A DNA stretch of 64,000 nucleotides from Solirubrum koreensis (GCF_039541855.1 NZ_BAABHA010000002.1:62001-126000), one strand, 5' to 3'. Shown: positions 31,885 through 42,246, counted from the first letter of the stretch. Translations and numbers: made by a program. The notes: generated from the sequence alone by a model not told the origin.

Positions 31885-34800
31885 TTACTCGGCGGTTGGC
31901 AGCTCGTTGGGCAGGATTTTTAGAGCCCGCTCTACGGCACGCACCAACTGCTGGCAGGCGGCTTGCAGACGTACTTCCTGGCCTGCCTGCGGTACTTCCT
32001 CGCGCAGGTTTTCCAGCCGGGCCACCACGTCGTCGATGCCGCTGATGCGCAACGACACCAGGTTGGGCTTGATGTGATGCACGGTGCGGGCAACCAGCGG
32101 CCAGTCGCTGGCGGCGGCGGCGGCTTGCAGGGTAACCAGGCTGCTGGGAATGTTTGCCAAAAACGAACGCACGATTTTGGTTACGAAAGCCTCCTGCCCA
32201 CGCGACATCACGCGCAGCGCGGTCAGGTCGTAGGCCGGGGCCGCAGCCGCGGCGAGCGTGCGCACGAGCACTCCGTAAAGCTCGGCTTCTTCAAAGGGCT
32301 TGGCCAAACACGCGTTCATGCCCGCGGCCAGGTACTGCTCGTTGTCTTCCTTGAAAGCGTTGGCCGTGAGGGCCACCACGGGCGTGGCGGCGCGCTCGGC
32401 ATCGGGGTGCTGGCGCAAACGGGCCGTTGCTTCCATGCCGTTGAGCTTAGGCATCTGAATGTCCATCAGCACCACGTCGTAATGGCGTTCGTGAAAGCGT
32501 TCCACGCCCTGCAAACCGTTTTCGGCTTCGTCTACCTCCACGCCCCAGCCCTCAAGCAGCAGGCGAGCCACGTCGCGGTTGATTTCGTTGTCTTCCACCA
32601 GCAACACGCGTACGCCCCGCAGCTGGCCGTTATCAAGTTCGGTGGTGGTGAGGGGTACCGCGGGGCGGGCTACTTTGGGCAAGGTGAGGGTGAAGGCGAA
32701 AGTGCTTCCTACTCCTTGCTCGCTGCTTACCGTAAGCTCACCGCCCAGCTGCTCTACCAACGCCCGGCTGATGGTGAGGCCCAAACCGGTACCTCCGTGC
32801 TTGCGCGAGGTATCGGCATAAGCCTGGGTAAAGCTGTCGAAAATGCGCTCCAGGCGGTCGGGCGGAATGCCGGGTCCGGTGTCGCGCACGCTGAACTCCA
32901 CGGTTAGGGCAGCCTCGGTTTCGCTGATCTGGCGCCCAATAATTTCAATAGTGCCGCCAGTAGGCGTGAACTTCACGGCATTAGCGGTGAGGTTAATCAG
33001 AATTTGATTGAGGCGCTGCGGGTCACCCAGCACCCACGGATAAGCGCAGGTTTGGCGCAAGGGCGTACCCAGCACCGTCAGGCCTTTTTGGGTGGCCTGC
33101 AAAACCAGCGGCTGAATGGACTGCCCCATGGAGTCGCAGAGGTTAAAGGGCACGCTCTCGAACTCCACCTTACCCGAGGATATTTTAGCCATGTCCAGCA
33201 CGTCGTTGATAACGCCCAGCAAGTGCTTTCCCGAAGAACGAATAACGTCCAGAAACTGCGTCTGACGCGTATCGAGTTGGGTTTTGGCCAGCAGGTTAGC
33301 CGTGCCCAGCACGCCGTTCAGCGGGGTCCGGATTTCGTGACTCATGTTGGCGAGGAAGTTTTCCCGCGCCCGGGCAGCCGCCTCGGCAGCCTCCTTGGCC
33401 TGCTTCATTTCGCGCTCGGCCTGCACCCGCTCGGTAATTTCCTGCCCGTACGCCACCACGTAGGGCAGCTCGCCCGGCTCGTTTACCAGGTAGCTATTGA
33501 AGAGAATGTAATGTACCTGCCGGGCCGGATCGAGGAGCTTCATAACGCCGGTTTGCTCGCCTTTGTCGCGCATGCCGCGCAGGTATTCCTCTACCATCGC
33601 GTGCCGCTCGTCGTCAAAAGCTTCTGACAAATGCCGGCCCAGCATCTGATCCACTTCTATGCCCAGCACGCGGCTCAGGGCCGGATTAGCCGAGAGCAGG
33701 CGCCCATCGAGGTTATGGGTCCAGATGAGGGCGTGCGCGTAGTGCATCAGGTCGCGGTAGCGCTTTTCGCTGCGCGCCAGGGTTTCCTGGGCCTGCTTGA
33801 GGTCGGTAATGTCGGTGGAAACCGTGAGCACGTTCTTGGTACCGTCGGGGCGCCGCAGCACCCGCTTTACGGCGTGCAGACAGCGCACGGAACCGTCGCG
33901 CAGGGGAACGGTTACGTCCAGCACCTGCTCCTGACCGGTGGCCAGCACCTGTTGCTCGGCCGCCCGAATGAGCTGCTGGGATTCCTCGTGCTCGGGCGTG
34001 GGGGCGTGGGTGCTGAAGCGGGTTTTCTGGGCCAGCTCGTGATACGCTTTGTTGGCAAACTCCACCTGCTCGTCGGGAGTACACACGGTTACCAGACTGG
34101 AAAGGGTATCGAGCACCTGCTGGGTAAACTGCTGCTGCTCGCGTACTTTGGCTTCGCTGGCGCGTATTTTCGCTTCGGCCGCGGTACGCTCCGTAATATC
34201 AAGCAGGTACAGGTTAATGTATTGCTCGGCCAGGAAAGGCACCACGTAGGCCACAAACTGCCGGTTTCCGATGGTTAGCTCTAATTCCCGGGTTTCGCCC
34301 AGGCGCAGAGCCTCCGAGGCAAGAGCAAAAAACTGTCCGCGTACCTGCTCTTGGTTTTTTTCGTGCAGCTGAGCCCGCAGGCGCCACGCCTCGGGGTTGG
34401 CGTACAGCAGCTCGCCATCGGCAGCGTAACGCACAATGGGATACGGGCATTGCTCGGGCATGCTGGCTGCGGCCAACATGCCTTGCCGAATATCTTCCTG
34501 CGTAACATCGCGCAGGTATTCTACCTGGGCCCCGCAATCCAGCGTTACCCAGTGCTGCTCGAGTACCCGGCCGTTGGGCAGTTCCAGGCAGGCCGGGTGC
34601 AGGTTTGCCGGGGCGTGCCCGGGAACCACCGCGGCTGCTTCGGGCAGCTCTTGCCGAATGAGGTCGGTGAGGGCCGTAGCGGGGCGCCCATACCACAGGG
34701 CGGGGTCCTCCTCGAGGCCCAGCAGCTCGAAGTACTGCTGGCTAACGCTTCCGATTTCTCCGCTGGGTTCAATGCGCAGCGTGCCCACCGCCAGTTGTTT

Positions 34801-34944
34801 GGTAAGGGCTGCTAGCTGCTGTGTGGCATCGGCAGCGGCGTTGGTGGCTTGATTTAAGGCGTGGGTGAGTTCAGCGTTACGAGCCTCGGCCTGGCTCAGG
34901 GCAGCGTGTAATTCCGCGTAAGCGGCGGCAGAAGGAATAGACAT
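31885..34944 (-). CDS. Hybrid sensor histidine kinase with PAS repeats, REC and HPt domains
   Basis: A 1019-residue cytoplasmic phosphorelay protein with no membrane segments. An N-terminal coiled coil (about 10-50) leads into three or four PAS/PAC modules (to about 500), a linking coiled coil, HisKA with H536 in FLANMSHEIRTPLNGV, and HATPase_c with NLTANAVKFTP, VRDTGPGIPPD and KHGGTGLGLTIS. The receiver domain has D828 in VLMDIQMPK. A C-terminal HPt-like helix bundle has TVHHIKPN, with H956 the probable phospho-acceptor. All relay steps but the output regulator are thus in one chain. The signal is probably cytoplasmic, sensed by PAS domains. Convergent with a LytTR regulator and divergent from a second PAS kinase. 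Confidence 0.93.
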   Translation of the reverse strand: MSIPSAAAYAELHAALSQAEARNAELTHALNQATNAAADATQQLAALTKQLAVGTLRIEPSGEIGSVSQQYFELLGLEEDPALWYGRPATALTDLIRQELPEAAAVVPGHAPANLHPACLELPNGRVLEQHWVTLDCGAQVEYLRDVTQEDIRQGMLAAASMPEQCPYPIVRYAADGELLYANPEAWRLRAQLHEKNQEQVRGQFFALASEALRLGETRELELTIGNRQFVAYVVPFLAEQYINLYLLDITERTAAEAKIRASEAKVREQQQFTQQVLDTLSSLVTVCTPDEQVEFANKAYHELAQKTRFSTHAPTPEHEESQQLIRAAEQQVLATGQEQVLDVTVPLRDGSVRCLHAVKRVLRRPDGTKNVLTVSTDITDLKQAQETLARSEKRYRDLMHYAHALIWTHNLDGRLLSANPALSRVLGIEVDQMLGRHLSEAFDDERHAMVEEYLRGMRDKGEQTGVMKLLDPARQVHYILFNSYLVNEPGELPYVVAYGQEITERVQAEREMKQAKEAAEAAARARENFLANMSHEIRTPLNGVLGTANLLAKTQLDTRQTQFLDVIRSSGKHLLGVINDVLDMAKISSGKVEFESVPFNLCDSMGQSIQPLVLQATQKGLTVLGTPLRQTCAYPWVLGDPQRLNQILINLTANAVKFTPTGGTIEIIGRQISETEAALTVEFSVRDTGPGIPPDRLERIFDSFTQAYADTSRKHGGTGLGLTISRALVEQLGGELTVSSEQGVGSTFAFTLTLPKVARPAVPLTTTELDNGQLRGVRVLLVEDNEINRDVARLLLEGWGVEVDEAENGLQGVERFHERHYDVVLMDIQMPKLNGMEATARLRQHPDAERAATPVVALTANAFKEDNEQYLAAGMNACLAKPFEEAELYGVLVRTLAAAAAPAYDLTALRVMSRGQEAFVTKIVRSFLANIPSSLVTLQAAAAASDWPLVARTVHHIKPNLVSLRISGIDDVVARLENLREEVPQAGQEVRLQAACQQLVRAVERALKILPNELPTAE

Positions 34945-35124
34945 TGGAAGGCAGGCGACTGGCAGACTAGCTAAAGTAGCTTAGCCGGGCAGGGCGGTGC
35001 CATTATTTTCGCTCAACGGCACATTCTTCTAGGTCAAAGTCATCATTCTCCATGTAAACCCGCGGCCGCTCCTCGGCAGTTGGCAGGAGCCGTTACCCCA
35101 GGGCTAGTGCGGGCTTAATTTGGG

Positions 35125-35132
35125 TATCTTTG
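35125..35132 (+). promoter_or_regulatory. Putative -7 promoter element TATCTTTG
   Basis: Exact TAnnTTTG match 68 bases before the ATG of the multi-PAS kinase at 35200, in the 255-base divergent region between the two kinases. Confidence 0.45.
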
Positions 35133-35199
35133 ACATGCCGCGTGTTCTTGTTCTTATGGTTGCCGCAGGCCCCGGCCTGCTTCGCGTTTTTACCGCTTT

Positions 35200-37902
35200 A
35201 TGCACGCTTCAGCGCCGCTGCCCGATTACTTATTACTGTTTCGGCATTGGCCCGGTAACTACCTGCTGCTCTTACCCGACGCCACCGTTATCGACACCAC
35301 CAACGCGCACGCGGCCGCGTCGTACAAAAGCCGGGAGGAAGTTGTGGGTCGGCCGCTTCTGGAGGTGTTCCCGGTAACCGACGCCGCCGAAGCCGCCGTG
35401 CTGCTGGCTTCACTGGCTTGGGTACGCCAAAACCTGGCACCGCATACCCTGCCCGTTCTGCGCTACCACTTGGAAAAACCGGCCGCCCAGGGCGGCGGCT
35501 TCGAGGAAATGTACTGGCAGGCCACCCACTTCCCCGTGCTCGACGAAGCCGGCCAGCTGCGCTACATTCTGCAGAAAACCGACGACGTAACCGCCCAGCA
35601 CCGCCTCGAGCACCAAAACCAAGCGGCGCTAACCGAAAGCCAGGACCTGAACCGTTTCCTGCTGGAGGACCTGCCGGTAATGATTTGGCTTACCCAGCCC
35701 GACGGGCTGGCCACCTACCGCAACCCCCAGTGGCGGCGCTATACCGGCCGGTCCGAAGGGCCCGACAACGCCGTCGACTGGATTGAAGACCTGCACCCCG
35801 ATGACCGGCAGCGCGTGGCGCAGGCCTGGCAGCAAGCCGTAGCCGCGGGCGCCACCTACGAAGTGGAATACCGCCTGCGCCGCTACGATGGCCAGTACCG
35901 CTGGCAGCTGGTGCGCGGCGTACCGCGCCGCAACGCCGCGGGCGAAATTCTGGCGTGGGCCGGCACGGCTACTGAAATCCACGACCAGAAACTCGCCCAA
36001 CACAAAACCGAAGCCCGCGACGAACAGCTGCGGCAGATTTTGGGGCAGGTACCGGCCTTCATTGCCACCGTAAACGGGCCCGAGCACCGGTTCACGTTCT
36101 TCACACCCAGCTACAACGAACTGATGGGCGGCCGCGTCCAGCTGGGCTTGCCCGCCGCCGAGCTGTTGCCCGAAGTAGCCCAGCAAGGCTTTGTGGAGTT
36201 GCTGGAAACGGTATACCGCTCAAATACCCCGTACATAGGCCTGGAAACGCCGATTCACTTGCTGAACCCGGCCACTGGCACGCTGCAAGAGCACTACCTC
36301 GATTTTGTGTACCAGCCGCTTTCCAATGCCCAAGGCCAACCCGATGGCATAATGGCTTTTGGGGTAGAAGTAACCAAGCAGGTACGGGCCCGCCAGCAAG
36401 CCGAGGCCCTGCAGCTGGAAATGCAGCGCCGCGACGAGCAGTTGCGCATTCTGGCAGCCACCGTGCCTGTGTTCATTTCTACGCTGGACCTCGCCGGAGC
36501 CGTAACGTACATCAACGACTCGGCATTTGAGTACACGGGGGAGTCCCGTTCCGGTGCTGCGGCGGGCCTGTGGAACGCCATTCACCCCGACGACGTGGAA
36601 GCCCTGACCACTTCGCACGCCCTGGCCTTGGCATCATTGCGCCCCTGGCAAAGCCCGCCGTTCCGTTTCCGGCGCCACGACGGGCAATACCGCTGGTTCC
36701 TAACGCGGCAACAACCGTATTACGATGCCGACGGGCAGGTAGTGGGCTTTAGCGCGGCTACCGTTGAAATTCACGAGCAGCAAGAGTTACAGGCGCAGTT
36801 GCAGCAGAGCGAAGCGCATTTTCGCTTTCTGGCCGAAAGCGTACCCCAAATTATCTGGACGGCTACCGCCGATGGCCAGGTGGACTACTTTAACGAGCGG
36901 GTGCTGGAAGCCACCGGTTTGCGGCCCGACCAATGCCTTGGCAGCTCGGCTTGGGGTGCCCTCATTCACCCCGAAGACCAGCTGCGGACATTCGCGGTGT
37001 GGGAACAGGCCTACAGCTCGGGGCAGCGTTACGAAATCGAGTACCGGTTTATTACGCCTGCCGATGGCTACCGCTGGTACTTGGGCCGCGCCGAGCCCTT
37101 GCGGAACGAGGCCGGCGAAGTGGTGCGTTGGTTCGGCTCGTGCACCGACATTCACGATGTAAAACAGGCCCAGCAGCAACTGTTGCTGCAAAATGCTCAG
37201 CTCACCCAAACCACCCAAGCCCTCGACAATTTTGTGTACACGGCCTCGCACGACCTCAAGCAGCCGGTAAACAACATGGCCGGCATTTTTCAGGAGCTTA
37301 TTCGTACGGCCCAGTTTCACGACCCCGAGACCGAGTTGCTCACGGGCATGTTTGAACGGGCGCTGCAACAAATTCACAGCACCATTCAGGACCTCACCGA
37401 CGTGGTTCAGGTACAGCGCCACCACCAGCACTTGCAGACCGAGCCGGTGGAGCTGCGCCCTTTCATGCAGGAAGTAATTGGCAGCATGCAAAGCGAAGCC
37501 GACCGGCTGGGGGCTCTTTTCGAACTCGACTTCGACCAAGTGCCCACCCTGCTGTTCGTGCGGCCCAACCTGCAAAGCATCCTCTACAACCTGCTCTCGA
37601 ACTCCCTGAAGTACGCCCACCCGGAACGCCCACCCCGCGTGCGCGTAAGCGCCCGCACCGCCCCGAACAGCGGAACCCTGCTGGTGTTCGAAGACAACGG
37701 CTTGGGCCTGGACCTGCCCCGTTACGGCCCGGAGCTGTTTCAGCTGTTCCGCCGCTTCCACGACCACGTGCCCGGCTCGGGAATGGGGCTGTATCTGGTG
37801 CAGCGCATTGTTCAACAGGCCGGTGGAAAGATTGAGGTCAGCAGCACGCCCGGGTTTGGCACCACGTTTCGCATTCTGCTGCCAGCCAACGAGCACGCTT
37901 GA
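35200..37902 (+). CDS. Multi-PAS sensor histidine kinase
   Basis: A 900-residue soluble histidine kinase. Five PAS modules follow one another: an unusual N-terminal one (MHASAPLPDYLLLFRHWPGN, PAS about 15-140), then modules each with the WxxxIHPDD(R/V/Q) type motif (IEDLHPDDRQRV, WNAIHPDDVEAL, WGALIHPEDQLR) and a YRW-type PAC strand. One module (about 290-400) lacks the HPDD motif. The HisKA domain has H684 in VYTASHDLKQPVNNM, a HisKA variant common in phytochrome-like kinases, and HATPase_c has NLLSNSLKYAHPERP, EDNGLGLDL and GSGMGLYLVQ. There is no receiver. Divergent from the hybrid kinase, so the two may be co-regulated. Confidence 0.92.
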   Translation: MHASAPLPDYLLLFRHWPGNYLLLLPDATVIDTTNAHAAASYKSREEVVGRPLLEVFPVTDAAEAAVLLASLAWVRQNLAPHTLPVLRYHLEKPAAQGGGFEEMYWQATHFPVLDEAGQLRYILQKTDDVTAQHRLEHQNQAALTESQDLNRFLLEDLPVMIWLTQPDGLATYRNPQWRRYTGRSEGPDNAVDWIEDLHPDDRQRVAQAWQQAVAAGATYEVEYRLRRYDGQYRWQLVRGVPRRNAAGEILAWAGTATEIHDQKLAQHKTEARDEQLRQILGQVPAFIATVNGPEHRFTFFTPSYNELMGGRVQLGLPAAELLPEVAQQGFVELLETVYRSNTPYIGLETPIHLLNPATGTLQEHYLDFVYQPLSNAQGQPDGIMAFGVEVTKQVRARQQAEALQLEMQRRDEQLRILAATVPVFISTLDLAGAVTYINDSAFEYTGESRSGAAAGLWNAIHPDDVEALTTSHALALASLRPWQSPPFRFRRHDGQYRWFLTRQQPYYDADGQVVGFSAATVEIHEQQELQAQLQQSEAHFRFLAESVPQIIWTATADGQVDYFNERVLEATGLRPDQCLGSSAWGALIHPEDQLRTFAVWEQAYSSGQRYEIEYRFITPADGYRWYLGRAEPLRNEAGEVVRWFGSCTDIHDVKQAQQQLLLQNAQLTQTTQALDNFVYTASHDLKQPVNNMAGIFQELIRTAQFHDPETELLTGMFERALQQIHSTIQDLTDVVQVQRHHQHLQTEPVELRPFMQEVIGSMQSEADRLGALFELDFDQVPTLLFVRPNLQSILYNLLSNSLKYAHPERPPRVRVSARTAPNSGTLLVFEDNGLGLDLPRYGPELFQLFRRFHDHVPGSGMGLYLVQRIVQQAGGKIEVSSTPGFGTTFRILLPANEHA

Positions 37903-37933
37903 TGCGGGGCCTGCGTATTCTTCTAATCGGTGG

Positions 37934-39313
37934 TCAGGCTTTTTCTTTCACCAAACGCTCCAGCACGGGCAATGGCAGCTGACCCCGGCTAAGCACCAGC
38001 GCGTGGAAACGCCTGATGTCAAAGGCAGGCCCCTGTTTCCGGCGCAGCCACGCCTGCCATTCCAGCAGTTGCGCGGCACCCAGTTTGTAGCTAAGCGCCT
38101 GGCCCGGCCACGCGATGCAACGGTTTACTTCGCGCTCGGCAATGTCGTCGGCCCCCGGAATGTTGGCCCGCCAGTACGCCAGCGCCTGGGCCTTGGTCCA
38201 ACCGTGGGCATGAATACCGGCATCGAGGGCTACCCGCACGGAGCGCACCAGGTCCCATTCCCATTTGCCCAACTCGCTGTACAGGTCCTGGTACAGACCA
38301 AGGTCGTGGCCGAGGTATTCTACGTAGGCGCTCCAGCCTTCGAAGTGGCCGTTGTAGAGAAATAGCCGCTTAAACTCGGGCAGCTGGGTTTGCCGGGCGG
38401 TAAGGCTGAACTGGTAATGGTGGCCCGGTACGGCTTCGTGCAGGAACGTCCACTCCATGGCCCGCAGATTGTGGCGCTGTTGGTAAAAGTTGAAATAGAA
38501 CGTACCGCGGGTAGGTGCTGCCTCGCTCCCACCCGGCTCCTCGGGTATGTAGTAGCCCGGCGGCGTGGCCGGTCCCGAGTCGGCAATAACCCGAATGTTT
38601 ACCCCGGGCACATCGGTATTCAGGAACAAGCGCGGCAGGCCGGCCAGGGCACGCTCGCGAATGGCGTTATAGCGCCGCAACACTTCCTGTTCGTCGGTTA
38701 GCACAAAGGCCGGGCTTTGGAGGTGGCGGTAAAAGCCCGCACTGTCGCGGCCATAGCCCAGGGCCTCACGCAGGCGGCGAATTTCACTCTGCACGCGCTT
38801 TACTTCGGCCTCACTGAAAGCCGTGAGCTGCTCGGGCGTGCGCTCCAGCGAGGTATAGCGCTGTACGTACAGCTGGTACCACGCGCGGGCATCGGGCAAC
38901 GTGGCCAGGCCCGTAGCGGCGGCTTGGCGGTCGGGGCGGGCGCGCACGAACCGTTTTTCCAGCTCGGCCCGCCGCAGGTTAAAGGCCAGCTCAAAAGCCA
39001 GCTGGTCGTAGTCGTAGCGCGAATCGGGAGCGAGCTGCGGGCGGCGCAACCGGTTTAGCCGCTGCTGGTAGCTGAACAGCACCTGCTGGCGCCGCTGCAG
39101 CTCCTCCACCGAGGGAATCAGGCGGAGATTTTCCCGATAGTCAAGCTGAATGCCGCGAATGCCCAAGGCGCGGTAGTCGCGGGCGAAGTCGGTAAAAAGT
39201 ACTTGCAGCCGAGCCTCGTCGGGATAAGCAACCGGCTGCTGAGCGGGTGCCTGGGCGTGCGTCAGCAACCACAGGATGCAGGTGGTAAGCAGGCAACGAA
39301 GTGGGTGGGGCAT
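37934..39313 (-). CDS. DUF885-family metallopeptidase-like protein
   Basis: A 459-residue exported protein. The signal peptide (MPHPLRCLLTTCILWLLTHA) is followed by a helical DUF885 fold. The putative metal site is FLHEAVPGHHYQ with H292, E293, H298 and H299 (HExxxGHH), and the downstream motif HFEGWSAYVEYLGHDLGLY supplies the third ligand (the E of EGWSAY). EREVNRCIAWPGQALSYKLG is a further conserved block. Members are poorly characterised peptidases. About 100 residues shorter than many DUF885 proteins, but the active-site blocks are intact. Convergent with the multi-PAS kinase gene (31-base gap), no terminator evident. Confidence 0.85.
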   Translation of the reverse strand: MPHPLRCLLTTCILWLLTHAQAPAQQPVAYPDEARLQVLFTDFARDYRALGIRGIQLDYRENLRLIPSVEELQRRQQVLFSYQQRLNRLRRPQLAPDSRYDYDQLAFELAFNLRRAELEKRFVRARPDRQAAATGLATLPDARAWYQLYVQRYTSLERTPEQLTAFSEAEVKRVQSEIRRLREALGYGRDSAGFYRHLQSPAFVLTDEQEVLRRYNAIRERALAGLPRLFLNTDVPGVNIRVIADSGPATPPGYYIPEEPGGSEAAPTRGTFYFNFYQQRHNLRAMEWTFLHEAVPGHHYQFSLTARQTQLPEFKRLFLYNGHFEGWSAYVEYLGHDLGLYQDLYSELGKWEWDLVRSVRVALDAGIHAHGWTKAQALAYWRANIPGADDIAEREVNRCIAWPGQALSYKLGAAQLLEWQAWLRRKQGPAFDIRRFHALVLSRGQLPLPVLERLVKEKA

Positions 39314-39414
39314 GGCGGGAACCGAGTGGCACGAGGTAGGCTACTGACCGCCAACTGCTGCCGGGGCTGCATGCCACTTGTTGGCAGCGGCCTTGTTCCG
39401 CCGCGCTGCCGGGC

Positions 39415-39813
39415 TTACACGAAATCGTAATGCAGCGTAATGGAACCACGCTGGCCGCGGGGACGCACAAACCAGCCGCTGCCACGCAGGCCGTCGAGCT
39501 CATGCGTGCCGGAGCCGGGCACCACGGAGAAATTGGCTTTGGCTACGCCGTCTTCCACAGTGCCGCTATGTTCGAGCACAAAGCTGCCGCTCCGGTCGCC
39601 TACCCTTCCCTCAATGTGCTCGAGGCCTACCGAGCTGGCCGAGCCGTCGGGGTGGTAAAACAGCAGTGCTTCCAGCCGGCCTTCGCCTTCAATATCGCCC
39701 CGCAACACCTGGGTGACGCACGCCCGCGCCAAGCTGGGTTTGCCAGCGTTTTCCTCCCGAAATTCTTCGGCCCAATCTTCTAACTCCAGCAGTCCTACGG
39801 CGCGTGCATTCAT
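39415..39813 (-). CDS. DUF3224-family protein
   Basis: A 132-residue cytoplasmic protein without signal peptide. After a short helical lead (MNARAVGLLELEDWAEEFRE), the beta-barrel core reads RLEALLFYHPDGSASSVGLEHIEGRVGDR, SGSFVLEHSGTVEDG, VVPGSGTHELDGLRGSGWF and ends with TLHYDF. This pattern (FxLxHxGxxxxG then VxPGSGTxxLxGLxGxG) matches DUF3224, a small lipocalin-like family of unknown function. Upstream (39814-39917) is an AT-rich gap with TATACTATATACTAAAA, which may hold its promoter. Confidence 0.8.
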   Translation of the reverse strand: MNARAVGLLELEDWAEEFREENAGKPSLARACVTQVLRGDIEGEGRLEALLFYHPDGSASSVGLEHIEGRVGDRSGSFVLEHSGTVEDGVAKANFSVVPGSGTHELDGLRGSGWFVRPRGQRGSITLHYDFV

Positions 39814-39917
39814 AACAAATGGTTGGTTAGTGCCTAGGGCTCAAATATACTATATACTAAAAACAACGGACAGATTTTACTAAAAAATTTAGCTAAAATC
39901 TTTACTCACAAACTGCC

Positions 39918-42068
39918 TCAGACCAGGACCGAATCGGTTACCTTGCCAATATCGTAGCTAACGGTCCGAATAAATATCAATTGTTCAGTAAGCTGCTGAT
40001 CTTCTGCGGTTGGCACTGGTAATCCGGCAGCGGCGGCCGTTGCAGCGGGCACCACCGGCATCGTTTCAGCTGCTTCGGCGTCGAGCTTCTGCAGGCTGTG
40101 GCTTAGGGCGGCAATGGACTGTTGCACGGGTCGCAGCTGCTCGGGCGAGCGGGCGGGCCGGTTGGCCGCCGTTACGGCCGCGGTAAGGGTAGCAATGTTC
40201 GACGACAGGATGTGGTTCAGCACCACAAACTGCTGCACCTCTTCGCTGTTTCGCCGCTTGCTTTTGGGCTCAGACAACATGCGTTGAAAGGCCGCTGCCA
40301 GGTTAGCCGAACTCACGTAGACTTCCTTGCGTGCCAGTTTGTATTCGGTTAGCTCGCGGGGCTTGCCGGTTAAGTTATCAGCCAGTTGCTGCAGGTAGCG
40401 CAGGTTGGCTCGCACCACGTCGCGCATGTAGGTGCGCAGCTGGTCCGACTCCCAGGTGGGGAAAAGCAGGTAGCCCGCCGCCAGGGCAATAGAGCAGCCG
40501 ATGAGCGTATCGATCAGGCGCTCTTGCAGCAGACTGCGGAACCCTATCCCCATGAGCCCGAACAGAATGAGAATGTAAGGCGTCATCAAGAACACCGACA
40601 CGATGTAATTGCTGCGCTGAAAGCTAAATGCCCCGAGCATGAGCAGCACCATGAGGGCAAATTGAGCGTGGGTGTCCTGCACCAAGGAGAGGATGAGCAC
40701 TCCAATAATACCGCCGCCTAGGGTGCCCATAATGCGCTGGTAGTTACGCTCCTTGGTCAGGCTGAACCCGGGCTTGAGCATGAATACGATGGTCATTACT
40801 ATCCAGTAGCTATGTTCGCCCAGGCCCACAAACCGCGCAACCACGAAGCCAAACAAGCATACAATTCCCATGCGCACCGCGTGTTTGAACACCACCGATT
40901 TGGGCGAGAGGTTGTCGAGCAGCAGTTGCAGGGAAAGGTCTTGCCGAGTCACAAACCGCGAGTATTCCAGCTGGTCGGTGCTTTGGGTATAGGTGGGCGA
41001 GGCGGGGTCAAAGTAAGTGAGCAGGGCCTGTATTTCCTGCTGCATGTTGCGCAGGTTCACCAGCACTTTCTTGAGCACAATGGTGCTCAGGCCCAGCTCT
41101 TGGGCCGCCAGTGCATCTATGCGGGCTTTGAACGCCTCAAGCTGAGGGTTGAGGTCGAAACCGGCGGCGGCAAAGCGGCGGTTGGCGTGTACGGCCAGCC
41201 CAATGTCGTCGAGCTTCAAGGCCATGCGCTCGATGAGCGCCGCCACGTCGGTTAGCAGGCCGGTGTCCCCGAAGCGCTGATGCAGCGACTTGTAGTCGTA
41301 GTACGTGGCGGTAATGTGCTCGTAGAGGTCCACGGTTTCCACAAAGGCAAACACGAGGGCGCGGCCGGTGCCGGTGGTTTCTTCCACCAGCTGGCGGCTT
41401 TTAAAAAGGATTTGCCGCACGGCGTCCTGCTTCTCGTTTACCACCACTTGCTGGGCCACGAGGTTGCGGTACGCCTCGTCGAGGTTGGTACCGGTTTGGT
41501 AAAAGGCTGCCTTCAACCGCAAGAACTCGGCAATGGCGTGAATGCACTCGCCCAGGGCCCGTTGGGCCGGCCGGTAGGGCATCAGACGGTTGGCAATCAG
41601 GCTAAAAGCCAGGTACCAGAGGCCACCGCCGGTAAGCAGCGCCGAGTATTGCAGCACTTGTAACGGAGTAAGTGGCTGGTCCATGGTGAGAATCATCACC
41701 AGCAAGGCTGCCGAGCCCACGGCCCCGGCTCGGGCACCGTACACCATAAACAGGGTAAAAACGAAGCTAAACAGCAGCACTTCCAGCCCCATTATCACCG
41801 GATTCAGGCGCGCAAAGCCCGTAACCAAGGCCACGCCCAGCAGGCAAGCCACGCATACCAGCATGCCCACGCGGCGGTGGCGCAGCGGACCGGGCAAATC
41901 GGTTACGCTCACGCACAAAGCGCCCAGGGAAATAACGATGCCGGCTTCGGGCTGCCCGAGGTACAACAACAACAACGCAGGCACCAGCACCACCAGGGTG
42001 GTGCGCAGGCCATCGGCAAAATTCTGCCCGAAGAGAAAGTACTGTAGGCTGCTGGAACGAGAATTCAT
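39918..42068 (-). CDS. FUSC-family membrane protein (YccS/YhfK-like)
   Basis: A 716-residue inner-membrane protein. The chosen ATG at 42068 starts MNSRSSSLQYFLFGQNFADG; the frame is open upstream but with a basic, unlikely extension. An N-terminal block of about six helices (20-150) is followed by a long soluble helical domain, a second block of helices (about 400-560, VRMGIVCLFGFVVARFVGLG, ILILFGLMGIGFRSLLQE), and a C-terminal helical tail. The duplicated membrane block with RTTLVVLVPALLLLYLGQPE is typical of FUSC/aromatic-acid-exporter-like proteins, which may export small aromatic acids. Divergent from an AraC regulator with a 178-base gap, suggesting ligand-dependent control. Confidence 0.85.
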   Translation of the reverse strand: MNSRSSSLQYFLFGQNFADGLRTTLVVLVPALLLLYLGQPEAGIVISLGALCVSVTDLPGPLRHRRVGMLVCVACLLGVALVTGFARLNPVIMGLEVLLFSFVFTLFMVYGARAGAVGSAALLVMILTMDQPLTPLQVLQYSALLTGGGLWYLAFSLIANRLMPYRPAQRALGECIHAIAEFLRLKAAFYQTGTNLDEAYRNLVAQQVVVNEKQDAVRQILFKSRQLVEETTGTGRALVFAFVETVDLYEHITATYYDYKSLHQRFGDTGLLTDVAALIERMALKLDDIGLAVHANRRFAAAGFDLNPQLEAFKARIDALAAQELGLSTIVLKKVLVNLRNMQQEIQALLTYFDPASPTYTQSTDQLEYSRFVTRQDLSLQLLLDNLSPKSVVFKHAVRMGIVCLFGFVVARFVGLGEHSYWIVMTIVFMLKPGFSLTKERNYQRIMGTLGGGIIGVLILSLVQDTHAQFALMVLLMLGAFSFQRSNYIVSVFLMTPYILILFGLMGIGFRSLLQERLIDTLIGCSIALAAGYLLFPTWESDQLRTYMRDVVRANLRYLQQLADNLTGKPRELTEYKLARKEVYVSSANLAAAFQRMLSEPKSKRRNSEEVQQFVVLNHILSSNIATLTAAVTAANRPARSPEQLRPVQQSIAALSHSLQKLDAEAAETMPVVPAATAAAAGLPVPTAEDQQLTEQLIFIRTVSYDIGKVTDSVLV

Positions 42069-42246
42069 GGGTGACAAGGCACGGGGCACAGGTGGCGCCT
42101 CAAAGTCGGCTGATGTGCGATAGTACGGTTCTTTTACGCAGGGAGGAACGCCTTTTTTCTTTCTCCTGCTATTCCGGCCGTTGAACCGGGGCCGCCTTCC
42201 GGCCCGCGCCTGCGTATTTTGGCTGCTCCCGCTGCTCTTATTTCGC

